DNA from: an uncultured Oxalobacteraceae bacterium
GTDB taxonomy: Bacteria; Pseudomonadota; Gammaproteobacteria; Burkholderiales; Burkholderiaceae_D
Reading direction: 5' to 3'
NCBI GenBank assembly: GCA_903862415.1
Contig: CAIOYD010000064.1
Coordinates: 43,346-107,345 of the forward strand
DNA length: 64,000 nucleotides
The translations under genes and the position numbers were made by a program. A model generated the notes under the pieces. The model ran no database searches. It worked only from the letters and a program-made list of their open reading frames with translations, and was not told the DNA's origin. Shown one piece after another: positions 51,964-60,172 of this stretch; positions within the stretch are counted from its first letter, which is position 1; every line of letters starts with the position of its first letter.

Positions 51964-53478
51964 ATGAGTAAAAAAGGACTGGTGCTCGGCTTGATTGCCG
52001 TCATCGTTGCTGCCGGAGCGGGATATACCGTGGCACGCAAACAGCTTGCTGGCGCGACTGGAGCCGAGATGGCTTCGGCCCAATCGCTGCTGACAGCTTC
52101 CCGGACCGGCGCTTCGGGTAAGGGCGATGCCAATGCATTGATTACCGCTTCAACCGGTAAAATTATGGTGGTCAAGGCCGGTGAATCGATACAGGCAGCA
52201 GTGGCCCAGGCCAAGCCGGGCGATACCGTCCAGGTCATGCCAGGCACGTACAATGAAACCGTGTATATCGATAAAGATAACATTACCTTGATGGGCGTGA
52301 TTCAGGAAGGCCAGTGGCCGGTTTTGGATGGCATGGGCAAGTTGAACGATGCCGTTTTATATTCCGGAAACGGCATCCGGGTTGAGAATTTAAAAATCGT
52401 TAAATTCAAAGGCAATGCCATCATGGGGCAGGCCGGTAATAATTTCGTGATCCGCCATAACTGGATTGAAGATACCGGTGTGTATGGTATTTTTCCGCAA
52501 TTTGGTCAAAACGGATTGATTCAGTATAACGTGCTCTCCGGTATTGAAGATGCGGCGATTTATGTCGGTATGTCAGACAATATTCAGGTGGATCACAATG
52601 AAGTGCACGGCAACGTTGCCGGGATTGAAATTGAAAATTCCCGCCATGCTGTCGTCGAAAACAATATGGTGTACGACAATGCCGGCGGTATTCTGACCTT
52701 CGTCACACCATGGCTGCCGATTAAAACTACGTTTGATGTGATCATCCGTAATAACTTCGTAGTGGGTAACAATCATAAAAACTTTGGTGCGGTTGGTTCG
52801 ATCGTCTCCGGTGTGCCTAGTGGTACCGGGATTATTGTCATGGCGGCTAAAGATGTGGTGATTGAAAACAACGTCATTCGCGACAATAAAAATGCTGGCA
52901 TCATTGTGGCCGACCATAAATCCTTTGCCAATATCACGATTGATCCGGATTCGGATCCGTATCCGGACCGCGTTTCGGTGCTGGCGAATCTGTTCTCTAA
53001 TAACGGTTATGAACCGATCAGCGATGTCAAAGCCTTAATGGCCGCGTCCCTGACGTCACATGGTCCGGATATTGTGGCTGTTGGTGGCGGTAAAGGAAGT
53101 TGCATGATCGATCGCGCCGCGCATTCCACGCTCGGTATCAGCAGCTGGGCGACTACCTGTGCGAAAACGACGTCGGCCGATATCGTGACCCTGTTGCTCG
53201 ATAAGCCTGCGGTGTCACGTTCGACAGCCACCACCACTAAAGGGCAGGTGTTGTATAACGGTATTTGCGCCGGTTGCCACACTTACAGTGCCCGCATGAT
53301 CGGACCGCCAACGCAAATTATTCAAGCTTTGTATGCCGGCAACCCACAGGGTATTGCCGATTACATTGCCAAACCAACGAAAAAACGCGATGATTTTCCA
53401 CCGATGCCTTCACAGGGACATTTAGATCCCGAAATGCGTCGTCTGGTCGCTGAATACATGTTGAGTGTCAAACAATAA
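51964..53478 (+). CDS. parallel beta-helix protein fused to cytochrome c
   Basis: A 504-residue exported protein. A signal or anchor (GLVLGLIAVIVAAGAGYTVA) leads to a right-handed beta-helix (about residues 65-345): VKAGESIQAAVAQAKPGDTVQVMPGTY, then repeated turns such as NFVIRHNWIEDTGVYGI, NIQVDHNEVHGNVAGI, HAVVENNMVYDNAGGI and DVVIENNVIRDNKNAGI, which recall NosD and TIGR03805-type copper or carbohydrate-related helices. The C-terminal ~85 residues are a cytochrome c domain with CAGCH (about residue 437) and PPMPSQGHLDPEMRRLV carrying the axial Met. Uniting a ligand-binding helix with a haem suggests an enzyme or docking protein oxidising a bound substrate. AGGAGATGAT precedes the ATG; 27 bases separate it from the peroxidase gene. 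Confidence 0.82.
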   Translation: MSKKGLVLGLIAVIVAAGAGYTVARKQLAGATGAEMASAQSLLTASRTGASGKGDANALITASTGKIMVVKAGESIQAAVAQAKPGDTVQVMPGTYNETVYIDKDNITLMGVIQEGQWPVLDGMGKLNDAVLYSGNGIRVENLKIVKFKGNAIMGQAGNNFVIRHNWIEDTGVYGIFPQFGQNGLIQYNVLSGIEDAAIYVGMSDNIQVDHNEVHGNVAGIEIENSRHAVVENNMVYDNAGGILTFVTPWLPIKTTFDVIIRNNFVVGNNHKNFGAVGSIVSGVPSGTGIIVMAAKDVVIENNVIRDNKNAGIIVADHKSFANITIDPDSDPYPDRVSVLANLFSNNGYEPISDVKALMAASLTSHGPDIVAVGGGKGSCMIDRAAHSTLGISSWATTCAKTTSADIVTLLLDKPAVSRSTATTTKGQVLYNGICAGCHTYSARMIGPPTQIIQALYAGNPQGIADYIAKPTKKRDDFPPMPSQGHLDPEMRRLVAEYMLSVKQ

Positions 53479-53490
53479 TCGAAAACGGTT

Positions 53491-53525
53491 GCCCCATTGA
53501 AGCCACTTCAGTGGGGCCTGATTTT
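53491..53525 (+). terminator. hairpin terminator after the beta-helix/cytochrome gene
   Basis: GCCCCATTGAAG (53491-53502) pairs with CTTCAGTGGGGC (53506-53517, one T-G wobble) around a 3-base loop, followed by CTGATTTTC. It partly separates the cytochrome cluster from the TonB receptor. Confidence 0.65.
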
Positions 53526-53587
53526 CACAGACTCAATCACCGTTGATCTGACTACATTCAATTCAATTCCTTTTGGAGTGAGACAAA

Positions 53588-56020
53588 ATGATTTTTAAAA
53601 AAAACCAGCTGGCTTCGAGTATTTCAGCCGCCTGCCTGAGTGGCGCGTTTGCTCTGGGCAGTTATGCCGCTCAAGCCGCCGAAGCAGAGACTGCCGCTGC
53701 GGGAGATGATGCTGCCATTGTTAAAGTGGTGATTACGGCCCAGAACCGTAGTCAGAAATTACAGGATGTACCGATTTCGCTGCTGGTCATCAACAATGAC
53801 CAGATTACTAAACTGGGTGCTACCAATCTGGCCGATTTGAATGGTTATATTCCCGGACTGGTGGTCGATGCCGGTCAGGCCACCCAGCCTAGTTATACGA
53901 TTCGTGGAATTGGTACCGGCGATTTCGGTATCGGTACCGATTCACCAGTCGGAATTTATGTGGATGGTGTGTATACCGGCAAAACCGGTGGCGCTTTAAT
54001 GAATTTTAACGATGTTGAACGGGTGGAAGTGCTCAAAGGACCGCAGGGGACTTTGTTTGGCCGTAACAGTGCCGCTGGCGCCATCTCAGTGGTGACCAAA
54101 GAGCCTACCTTTGAAGCGGAAAATGACTTCAATGTCCGCCTGGGTCAGTACCGTGAGCGTAATCTGGAATCGATGCTCAATATACCGTTTAGCGATACCC
54201 TGGCGTTGCGGTTTACCTTTGTCGATCAGCGCAGTGATGGCTGGCTGAAAGACAGTCTGACTGGAAAATCGCTTAATGCGACTGGTGACTGGGGTTCACG
54301 CGCCTCGCTGCGCTGGAATGCGCCGGAACATACCAAAGTGATTTTATCGTGGGAACATGAAAGTCTGAATCAGCAGGCGCGTCCGGAAATTGGTTTGATT
54401 CCAGCCGCATTGCAAACACCGGCGCCTGCTTTTCCGGCTGATCCGAATACCTATCTCAATCCCTTTCACGCGCCAGCCTATAACAATGAAGGCGATAACG
54501 TGGAAAAACGTCTGTATAACGGCGTAACTTTGCGTATTGAACATCCGTTGGATGGCGCCACCTTTAATTCGACCACTGCCTATCGTCATTTTAATTCCCG
54601 CAATATCACCAATAACTCCGGGACTAATCAGATCAATTCTTACCTTGATACCGGTAATCTGGAGGGCAACTCGACCTGGCAGCAGGAATTTAAACTGTCG
54701 GGCAAAAATGATCTGGTTGACTGGCTGACCGGTGTGAGTTTTTTCTCTGAGACAGCGACGCAAAGTTCTCAAGTTATTACCAATACCGATACCCTGGATA
54801 ACATCATCAATAATACTTCCGGCATCCCGCTCTACAGTGCATTAAATTCCGTGGCACAGGGAATGGCGATTCCGGTCAATCTGTTGGGTAATTCGTGGGT
54901 GGAAAGCATGAATAACACCGCCTCGGCTAAATCGTATGCCGTGTATGGTGATGCAATCTGGCACGTGACATCCCGGCTGAATCTGACCACTGGTGTGCGT
55001 TTTAGTTATGACTCCAAGGACCTGAGCTGGTCTAGTCCCGCACGTTCTGCACCGGGAGTGGATGCTGGCATTGCCACCATTAACGCGAGCCAGCCGACTT
55101 TCTTTAGCAGTACCGGTCCGTTGGGTGGACTCGGCCCACTGGCATTGCAGGGATTAACCACCAATATTGAATATCCTTACTCACCCTACAAGATGACCAA
55201 TAGTTGGACGGATGTCAGCCCACGTGCCGTGCTCGATTATAAAGTCGCACCAGATGTCATGGTGTTTGGTTCGGTGGCTAAAGGTTATCAGTCCGGTGGA
55301 TTCAATGCGCAAAAACCCGCCAGCGTGTATGCGCCGGAAACCATCTGGAATTACGAAGCTGGGATAAAAAGCTACTTCCCGGAACAGCATGTAATGATCA
55401 ATGCTTCGCTGTTTATGTACAAGTTCAGTAATCTGCAATCGCTGAGTTTGATAGGAAATTCTACCTCGGCAATTCCGCAATACCAGGTGGCCAGCAGTGA
55501 TCAGAGCGCCAAAGGGATGGATATGGATGTGCGCTGGCAGGCCAGTCGCAATCTGCGATTGTTTACCGATGGCGAATACATCGACCAGAAATATGGCAGC
55601 TATACCGCGCACGATGCCAATGGCCCTATTGTTCTGGATGGCAAACCGGTAGGGACACCGTTGTGGACTCTGGCGGCCGGGATTGATTATACCCAGCGCG
55701 ATGTGTTGAATGGCAAAATCAACTACAGCCTTCAACATGCTTACACTGGCCCGGTCCGTTGCAATGCCGATTCCATCGAGCAAGGTAGTTGTCTGCGTAC
55801 GCCTGCCTTTACCCTGGGTGGTTCGACCCAGCATACCGATGGCCGGATAGGCTGGGATAATGCGGATCGCAGTTGGGGTCTGGCTGTGGTCGTGAGGAAC
55901 ATGCTCAATAACCGCAATATCAAGGGGATCGATACTACCTCGTTGACCGTGTTGGGTACGGCGTCGGCGCAGATTTCTGAACCACGTAGCGTAGGGGTTC
56001 AGGCGCATGCCAGTTTTTAA
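53588..56020 (+). CDS. TonB-dependent outer-membrane receptor
   Basis: An 810-residue receptor. Signal peptide (cleavage near AQAA, residue 30), a TonB-box-like segment (IVKVVITAQ, about 45-53), the plug (QKLQDVPISLLVINNDQITKLGA, YTIRGIGTGDFGIGTDSPVGIYVDGVYTG, ERVEVLKGPQGTLFGRNSAAGAISVVTK) and a 22-strand barrel ending in QAHASF with terminal Phe. The plug type (QDVPISL, GRNSAAGAI) is that of the large group with varied substrates such as carbohydrates, sterols and aromatics, not classical siderophore receptors. It follows the cytochrome/beta-helix genes in the same orientation; together they suggest import and oxidation of an external compound. A long antisense frame over its 3' half is a shadow. 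Confidence 0.88.
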   Translation: MIFKKNQLASSISAACLSGAFALGSYAAQAAEAETAAAGDDAAIVKVVITAQNRSQKLQDVPISLLVINNDQITKLGATNLADLNGYIPGLVVDAGQATQPSYTIRGIGTGDFGIGTDSPVGIYVDGVYTGKTGGALMNFNDVERVEVLKGPQGTLFGRNSAAGAISVVTKEPTFEAENDFNVRLGQYRERNLESMLNIPFSDTLALRFTFVDQRSDGWLKDSLTGKSLNATGDWGSRASLRWNAPEHTKVILSWEHESLNQQARPEIGLIPAALQTPAPAFPADPNTYLNPFHAPAYNNEGDNVEKRLYNGVTLRIEHPLDGATFNSTTAYRHFNSRNITNNSGTNQINSYLDTGNLEGNSTWQQEFKLSGKNDLVDWLTGVSFFSETATQSSQVITNTDTLDNIINNTSGIPLYSALNSVAQGMAIPVNLLGNSWVESMNNTASAKSYAVYGDAIWHVTSRLNLTTGVRFSYDSKDLSWSSPARSAPGVDAGIATINASQPTFFSSTGPLGGLGPLALQGLTTNIEYPYSPYKMTNSWTDVSPRAVLDYKVAPDVMVFGSVAKGYQSGGFNAQKPASVYAPETIWNYEAGIKSYFPEQHVMINASLFMYKFSNLQSLSLIGNSTSAIPQYQVASSDQSAKGMDMDVRWQASRNLRLFTDGEYIDQKYGSYTAHDANGPIVLDGKPVGTPLWTLAAGIDYTQRDVLNGKINYSLQHAYTGPVRCNADSIEQGSCLRTPAFTLGGSTQHTDGRIGWDNADRSWGLAVVVRNMLNNRNIKGIDTTSLTVLGTASAQISEPRSVGVQAHASF

Positions 56021-56068
56021 GTCATAGTTACCACAAGTCCTGATAGTTATCACGCAGGCAAGGGGGGG

Positions 56069-56095
56069 GGGCTGCATTGCTGCGGCCCTTTTTTT
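56069..56095 (+). terminator. rho-independent terminator after the TonB receptor
   Basis: GGGCTGCA (56069-56076), loop TTGC, TGCGGCCC (56081-56088), then T7. The 5' arm is part of a run of ten G (56062-56071). Confidence 0.85.
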
Positions 56096-56251
56096 ATAGA
56101 TTTTACCGATGAGTCTTCCGGAAATGGCCGCAGCGTAAATTAATGGTAATTTATCGGAAAAGTAGTATTCTGAAAAAATCGCATCGCACACATTTTTTTG
56201 CTTTTTCAGTCCACTGCGCCCCTGTTTTAGATACTCTGAAAACGTAAGCCT

Positions 56252-58075
56252 ATGCTGATCCACCAAGTTGAAATCGTCCTCGGCATCTTGTCGCAATTTA
56301 CCGGCGATCGTGGCGGGGTGGATAATAACATCGTTTTTTATGGTATTTCAGGGACTTTTTTTTTAATTCTGTCAGCGGTTGCGCGCGCTGAATTCAACAT
56401 CAATGCCAATCCACGCGAACAGTTGCTGCTGTGGGGATTTGGTCTCGGACTTGCCCGTAATATTTTCATGATCAGCATGGCGCTGTTGCAGGCGTTGGGA
56501 TTTTTTAATCAGGTCACACTGCATGAAATTTTTCCGCCACTCGAACATGCACTTAACGAATTGGCCATGGTGGTGATTGCTGCCGGTTATATGGGGTATT
56601 TTGTCAACAAGCCGCAACTGGTATCCCGTTATCTTGTGGCCAGCGTTGTCTCTACGGGATTGGTGTATCTCACTACTTTTTCATGGTGGGCGCACTATAT
56701 TGCTGCTCATCCGAGTTCCAAATTCGGTCAGACCTGGTGTGAATATTTTTACCGGGGTAATGCCGCTATCTGGCTGCTGTTATCGGCAATATTCATTTTT
56801 TTTCAGTCCAAATTCCGCAAACGTCTCACGATTACCTTTGCTCTGGTGTTATTTTCCGCCAGCGAATTTTTGAAAATACCTGACAGTCTGCTTGGCGAGA
56901 TGTATGAACACATGTTCACTCCGGTTGCTCGTCTGAGTTACCTGACTGCCATTTTTATGCTGGGCTATATTTATTTTCAAGAGTTGTTTTCCCAGTTGCA
57001 CAACAGCCAGGAAAATCTGTTGACCATGCTGGAAAGCTGCCCAACAGCAGCGCGTATTGCCCGGGTTGATACAGGTCGGGTCATTTTTTATAATTCGCGT
57101 TATTTATCCCTGACCGATTCCACGGCGGAAGAATGCACTTATCTGAATCCGGCCAGATATTATGTCGATCCGGACGTGTATGCCGATATCCGAACCCGAT
57201 TGCGGCGGGGTGAGCATATTGTCGACCGACTGGTTGAATTAAGAAAGCCACATGCGCCTGTATCTGAAAGTAAATGGGTGCTGGCATCGTATCTGATGAT
57301 GGAGTTTCAGGGTAAGTCGGCCATGCTGGCGTGGTTTCATGAAATCACTGAACATATACGCACCGACCGGATCAAGAGTGAATTTCTTTCAACCGTCAAT
57401 CATGAATTACGTACCCCACTGACTGCCATCAGTGGTGCTCTCGGATTGATTTCTGGCGGTGTTCTGGGTGAGTTGCCGCCCAAGGCCGGGCAAATGCTTG
57501 AGGTGGCCCGAGCCAACAGTTTGCGTCTTGCGCATTTGATTAATGATTTGCTGGATATGGAAAAGCTGGTTTCCGGAAAAATGAATTTTGACATCAAGCG
57601 GCAAAAACTTATGCCGTTGCTCAGGCAATCAATCGAAGCCAACAGCACTTATGACAGTGAGCGCGAAGTCAGATTGGTGTTGATAGATCCGGTTGCTGAT
57701 GTGGAAATCGATGTGGATGATAAGCGACTGCTGCAAATTCTGGCGAATTTCATTTCAAATGCGATTAAATATTCTGCCAATGGTGCTTCCGTCGAAATTT
57801 CCTTGCAGGCCGATGGGACGCAGGTGCGCTTAAGCGTGACTGATCATGGCGCAGGAATACCAGAGCAATTTCGCAAACGTATTTTTCAGAAATTCGCCCA
57901 GGCCGACAGTTCGGATGCGCGCAAAAAAGGTGGTACCGGATTGGGATTGGCCATCAGCCGTGAAATGGCCGAAGGAATGGGCGGGCGGGTCGGTTATGAT
58001 TCGGCAGAAAATCAGGGTAGCTGTTTTTATGTGGAGTTTTCACTTCCTGCTGTCAATCAGAACGAATCAAGTTAG
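56252..58075 (+). CDS. multi-pass membrane sensor histidine kinase with PAS
   Basis: A 607-residue kinase with a membrane sensor of about seven helices in residues 25-255 (NIVFYGISGTFFLILSAVA, LLLWGFGLGLARNIFMISMALL, ALNELAMVVIAAGYMGYF and on to LSYLTAIFMLGYIYFQEL), an arrangement like MASE-type input modules. A PAS-like segment follows (about 260-365, ESCPTAARIARVDTGRVIFYNSRYLSLT). HisKA has STVNHELRTPLTAISGALGL (His about 384), and HATPase_c has NAIKYSANG, DHGAGIP and KGGTGLGLAIS. It resembles the soluble kinase at 36634 in its catalytic half. There is no receiver domain and no adjacent response regulator. Confidence 0.87.
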   Translation: MLIHQVEIVLGILSQFTGDRGGVDNNIVFYGISGTFFLILSAVARAEFNINANPREQLLLWGFGLGLARNIFMISMALLQALGFFNQVTLHEIFPPLEHALNELAMVVIAAGYMGYFVNKPQLVSRYLVASVVSTGLVYLTTFSWWAHYIAAHPSSKFGQTWCEYFYRGNAAIWLLLSAIFIFFQSKFRKRLTITFALVLFSASEFLKIPDSLLGEMYEHMFTPVARLSYLTAIFMLGYIYFQELFSQLHNSQENLLTMLESCPTAARIARVDTGRVIFYNSRYLSLTDSTAEECTYLNPARYYVDPDVYADIRTRLRRGEHIVDRLVELRKPHAPVSESKWVLASYLMMEFQGKSAMLAWFHEITEHIRTDRIKSEFLSTVNHELRTPLTAISGALGLISGGVLGELPPKAGQMLEVARANSLRLAHLINDLLDMEKLVSGKMNFDIKRQKLMPLLRQSIEANSTYDSEREVRLVLIDPVADVEIDVDDKRLLQILANFISNAIKYSANGASVEISLQADGTQVRLSVTDHGAGIPEQFRKRIFQKFAQADSSDARKKGGTGLGLAISREMAEGMGGRVGYDSAENQGSCFYVEFSLPAVNQNESS

Positions 58076-58093
58076 TCACGTTCAGAAATAGAA

Positions 58094-58121
58094 AAAGGGC
58101 TGCAATTACTTGCAGCCCTTT
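58094..58121. terminator. bidirectional terminator between kinase and tRNA-Asn
   Basis: A perfect 12-base stem, AAAGGGCTGCAA (58094-58105) with TTGCAGCCCTTT (58110-58121), loop TTAC. The A and T arms allow termination for both the kinase (plus) and the tRNA (minus). Confidence 0.8.
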
Positions 58122-58128
58122 ATAATCT

Positions 58129-58204
58129 TGGCTCCCCGACCTGGACTCGAACCAGGGACCTGCGGATTAACAGTCCGTCGCTCTACCAACTGAGCTATCA
58201 GGGA
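58129..58204 (-). tRNA. tRNA-Asn (GTT)
   Basis: 76 bases on the minus strand, with CCA encoded. Acceptor stem TCCCTGA pairs with TCGGGGA; D-loop AGCTCAGTTGGTAGAGC; anticodon loop CTGTTAA with GTT; T-loop GGTTCGAGTCC. Isolated; the tyrosine-recombinase gene lies 166 bases upstream on the same strand. Confidence 0.96.
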
Positions 58205-58370
58205 ATTGTTTTTAAAATCAATATGTTAGAAAACGTTATTGCTAATAATTGTCTAACTGATTTTTGCAACAGAACGAATTATAGCAGAACTTTTTCTGGC
58301 AAAGTGGAAATTTATAGTGCTTTAATCAGTAAAGTTTTGCACCGCTAAATTGCAGCATGAATCGCAGGTT

Positions 58371-59366
58371 TCACACGCTCTTGGTTCGATGCAAATTCAG
58401 ATAATGTTGTGTCATGCTGATTGATCTATGACCAAGCAAATTAGCGATCGATAGTAATGGGGTTCCGCTGTTGGCTAAGTCCAGAGCTCCCTTGACTTTA
58501 ATGTCCTGCAAGCCAAAGGGCGCCACCTGGGCACGCTGTTGATAGCGGTGCAGCATGGCCGCAATGCCACTGGTGCTGTAGGGCTTACCCAGGCGCGACA
58601 CCAGAATAAAATCATCCGTCGGGTTCGTGCATGTGGACAGAGGTCGTAAGTGCTGCAACAGATAACCGTGCAGTGCAATTTGCACCGGCGAGCCATCTTT
58701 GCTGCAATTCAGGTGCAAAAATCCGCAGTCAGCCCGAAATTCTATCGCCTTGCGGCGCAGGTTAACAATGCTGGCGGGGTTTTGCAGAGTCACATAAGCC
58801 AGTTCCAGGGCCAGCTGAATGGCAGGCGTGGCGGCTTGAAAAACGGCGTGATATTCCTCATGCGTGACATAGCGCTGACGCGGTTTTTCGCTATTGCTGG
58901 GAATGTGAATGCATGGATTGACGCTGGCCTGTCCCTGGCTGATCAGCCAGGAGTAGATGCTTGATAACAGGGCTTTTTCGCGATTGGCACGAACGCCGCG
59001 TCCCTGTTGCTGATTCTGGTTCAGGAACTCGACGACTTGTTCGCGTCCGATATCGGCCGGAGCAGCAGTTCCAAAGTGATTTTTAAGCGTAACGGCATAG
59101 TGCTCATAATCGGTCAGGGTGCGTGGTGCTTTGTGCTCAAGTTTGACCTGCTGTTCAAACTGTAAAAGAAACGCATCAATATACCAGTCCATGGTCAGGC
59201 TGGGGCCGTGGTTGTAATGTTCGGCCTTGTGGCGTGCTTTGTCGATATCTCCCCCGAGGTTTTCCCATTTGCCGGAGAGTGCGTGCACATACCAATAGGC
59301 GCCGTGTTTAAAGTGGCAGCGGGCCGGTAAGTTTAGTGGGTTGCCGTTTTTACGCTCGCGTTGCAT
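58371..59366 (-). CDS. tyrosine-recombinase family protein with degenerate active site
   Basis: A 331-residue protein with the integrase layout: N-terminal ~55 residues, SAM-like core-binding domain (about 60-150, TMDWYIDAFLLQFEQQ) and C-terminal catalytic domain. Catalytic positions are altered. The first arginine (TGQR in active integrases) reads TLQN (Asn196). The H-x-x-R block reads LQDIKVK (Gln287, Lys290). The third His (LLGHRS, His313) and the tyrosine (QHYLN, Tyr322) remain, as does Lys223. With both catalytic arginines missing it should not cut DNA efficiently. It lies beside tRNA-Asn, a usual integration target, but I see no repeated attachment sequence. It may be a remnant or a DNA-binding protein in a new role. 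Confidence 0.8.
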   Translation of the reverse strand: MQRERKNGNPLNLPARCHFKHGAYWYVHALSGKWENLGGDIDKARHKAEHYNHGPSLTMDWYIDAFLLQFEQQVKLEHKAPRTLTDYEHYAVTLKNHFGTAAPADIGREQVVEFLNQNQQQGRGVRANREKALLSSIYSWLISQGQASVNPCIHIPSNSEKPRQRYVTHEEYHAVFQAATPAIQLALELAYVTLQNPASIVNLRRKAIEFRADCGFLHLNCSKDGSPVQIALHGYLLQHLRPLSTCTNPTDDFILVSRLGKPYSTSGIAAMLHRYQQRAQVAPFGLQDIKVKGALDLANSGTPLLSIANLLGHRSISMTQHYLNLHRTKSV

Positions 59367-60172
59367 GACCTGCTTAGGTGATTGTTTGAGTGCTTACCAT
59401 AACGCAAAGTGTTAATGAAAGAAAGCCTGATTCGCTTTTGATTTGCACTCTATGTGTGCGCCGCAGCATCGATCCCATCCTGACTTCACTCGTATGGTGC
59501 AATTAAAGTTTGCATGTTTTCATCCGTCAACTATAGTGAGACTCATGGAGATGAAAAATTTTCGACTCCACCCACATTTTAAGCGTCATTTAATTCGTGT
59601 TTGTGCGTTTGACGAACAAATTCGTACGTCCGTGCCTATTCTTGCTGAAAATTTAGGCTTTTTATTAAAGGCATTAAAAATCAATGCCTTGCGGAACTTA
59701 TTTTGTCAGAACAGTAAAGTTATCCACAATTTGTGTGAAGAACTTTAGACCTGTCGCAACTTTTTTCAATAAAATCTGTCGCCTACCGCGGAATATGTCG
59801 TGAGTATTCATTTTGGTGCACTGTTTGTCATTCCTCGGTCACAATGCAGCGTTAAAGTAGCATTCTATCCTCTGTGTTTTTAAGAATTCGCCCGTAACGT
59901 CATCGTTGCGGGTTTTTTTTAGTCGCAAGCTTAACTTTGTGTTGCTTAATATCAACGAAGAAAAAGTAAAACTTGTTTTTCCGTGTCGCTGAGCGCATGA
60001 GAAAAAGTTGAAAAACAGTGGCTAAATTGTTGAATATCCTCAGTATTATTATATGCGCGGTTTATATTCACAGTCTCGTCATGTAAACTGTGCAAAAATT
60101 GTATAAAGAACGCTTGATTTGGTTTTCTGATTGGCATATTGTGCAATGCACTATTTACTTCAGGGTATTCAA
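59367..60172. other. intergenic region, 806 bases, with possible small transcript
   Basis: Between the integrase-like gene (minus) and kup (plus). TTGCAT (59510-59515), 16 bases, TATAGT (59532-59537) form a fair promoter whose start would fall at an ATG (59545) opening a 67-codon frame to 59748; the product (MEMKNFRLHPHFKRHLIRVCAFDE...) is basic and unrecognised. A strong terminator follows at 59891-59920. A perfect DnaA box TTATCCACA is at 59720-59728. The last 250 bases before kup are A/T-rich and should hold its promoter. Confidence 0.4.
59891..59920 (+). terminator. rho-independent terminator, upstream gene unclear
   Basis: CCCGTAACG (59891-59899), loop TCAT, CGTTGCGGG (59904-59912, one wobble), then T8. 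It is oriented for a plus-strand transcript, yet no confident plus-strand gene lies upstream after the divergent integrase-like gene. Confidence 0.8.

Noticed and set aside
55181..56296. Long minus-strand frame (371 codons) antisense to the TonB receptor
   Set aside because: Residue content is arbitrary, it has no ribosome-binding site, and the plus-strand receptor is complete and canonical over the same bases.
59720..59728. Perfect DnaA box TTATCCACA, considered as part of a replication origin
   Set aside because: It is single; there is no cluster of boxes, no adjacent A/T-rich 13-mers, and no dnaA or parAB genes.
59752..59782. Two TGTCGC motifs considered as a second ArgR operator
   Set aside because: Neither has AA eight bases downstream, spacing is 25 bases, and no arginine gene is adjacent.
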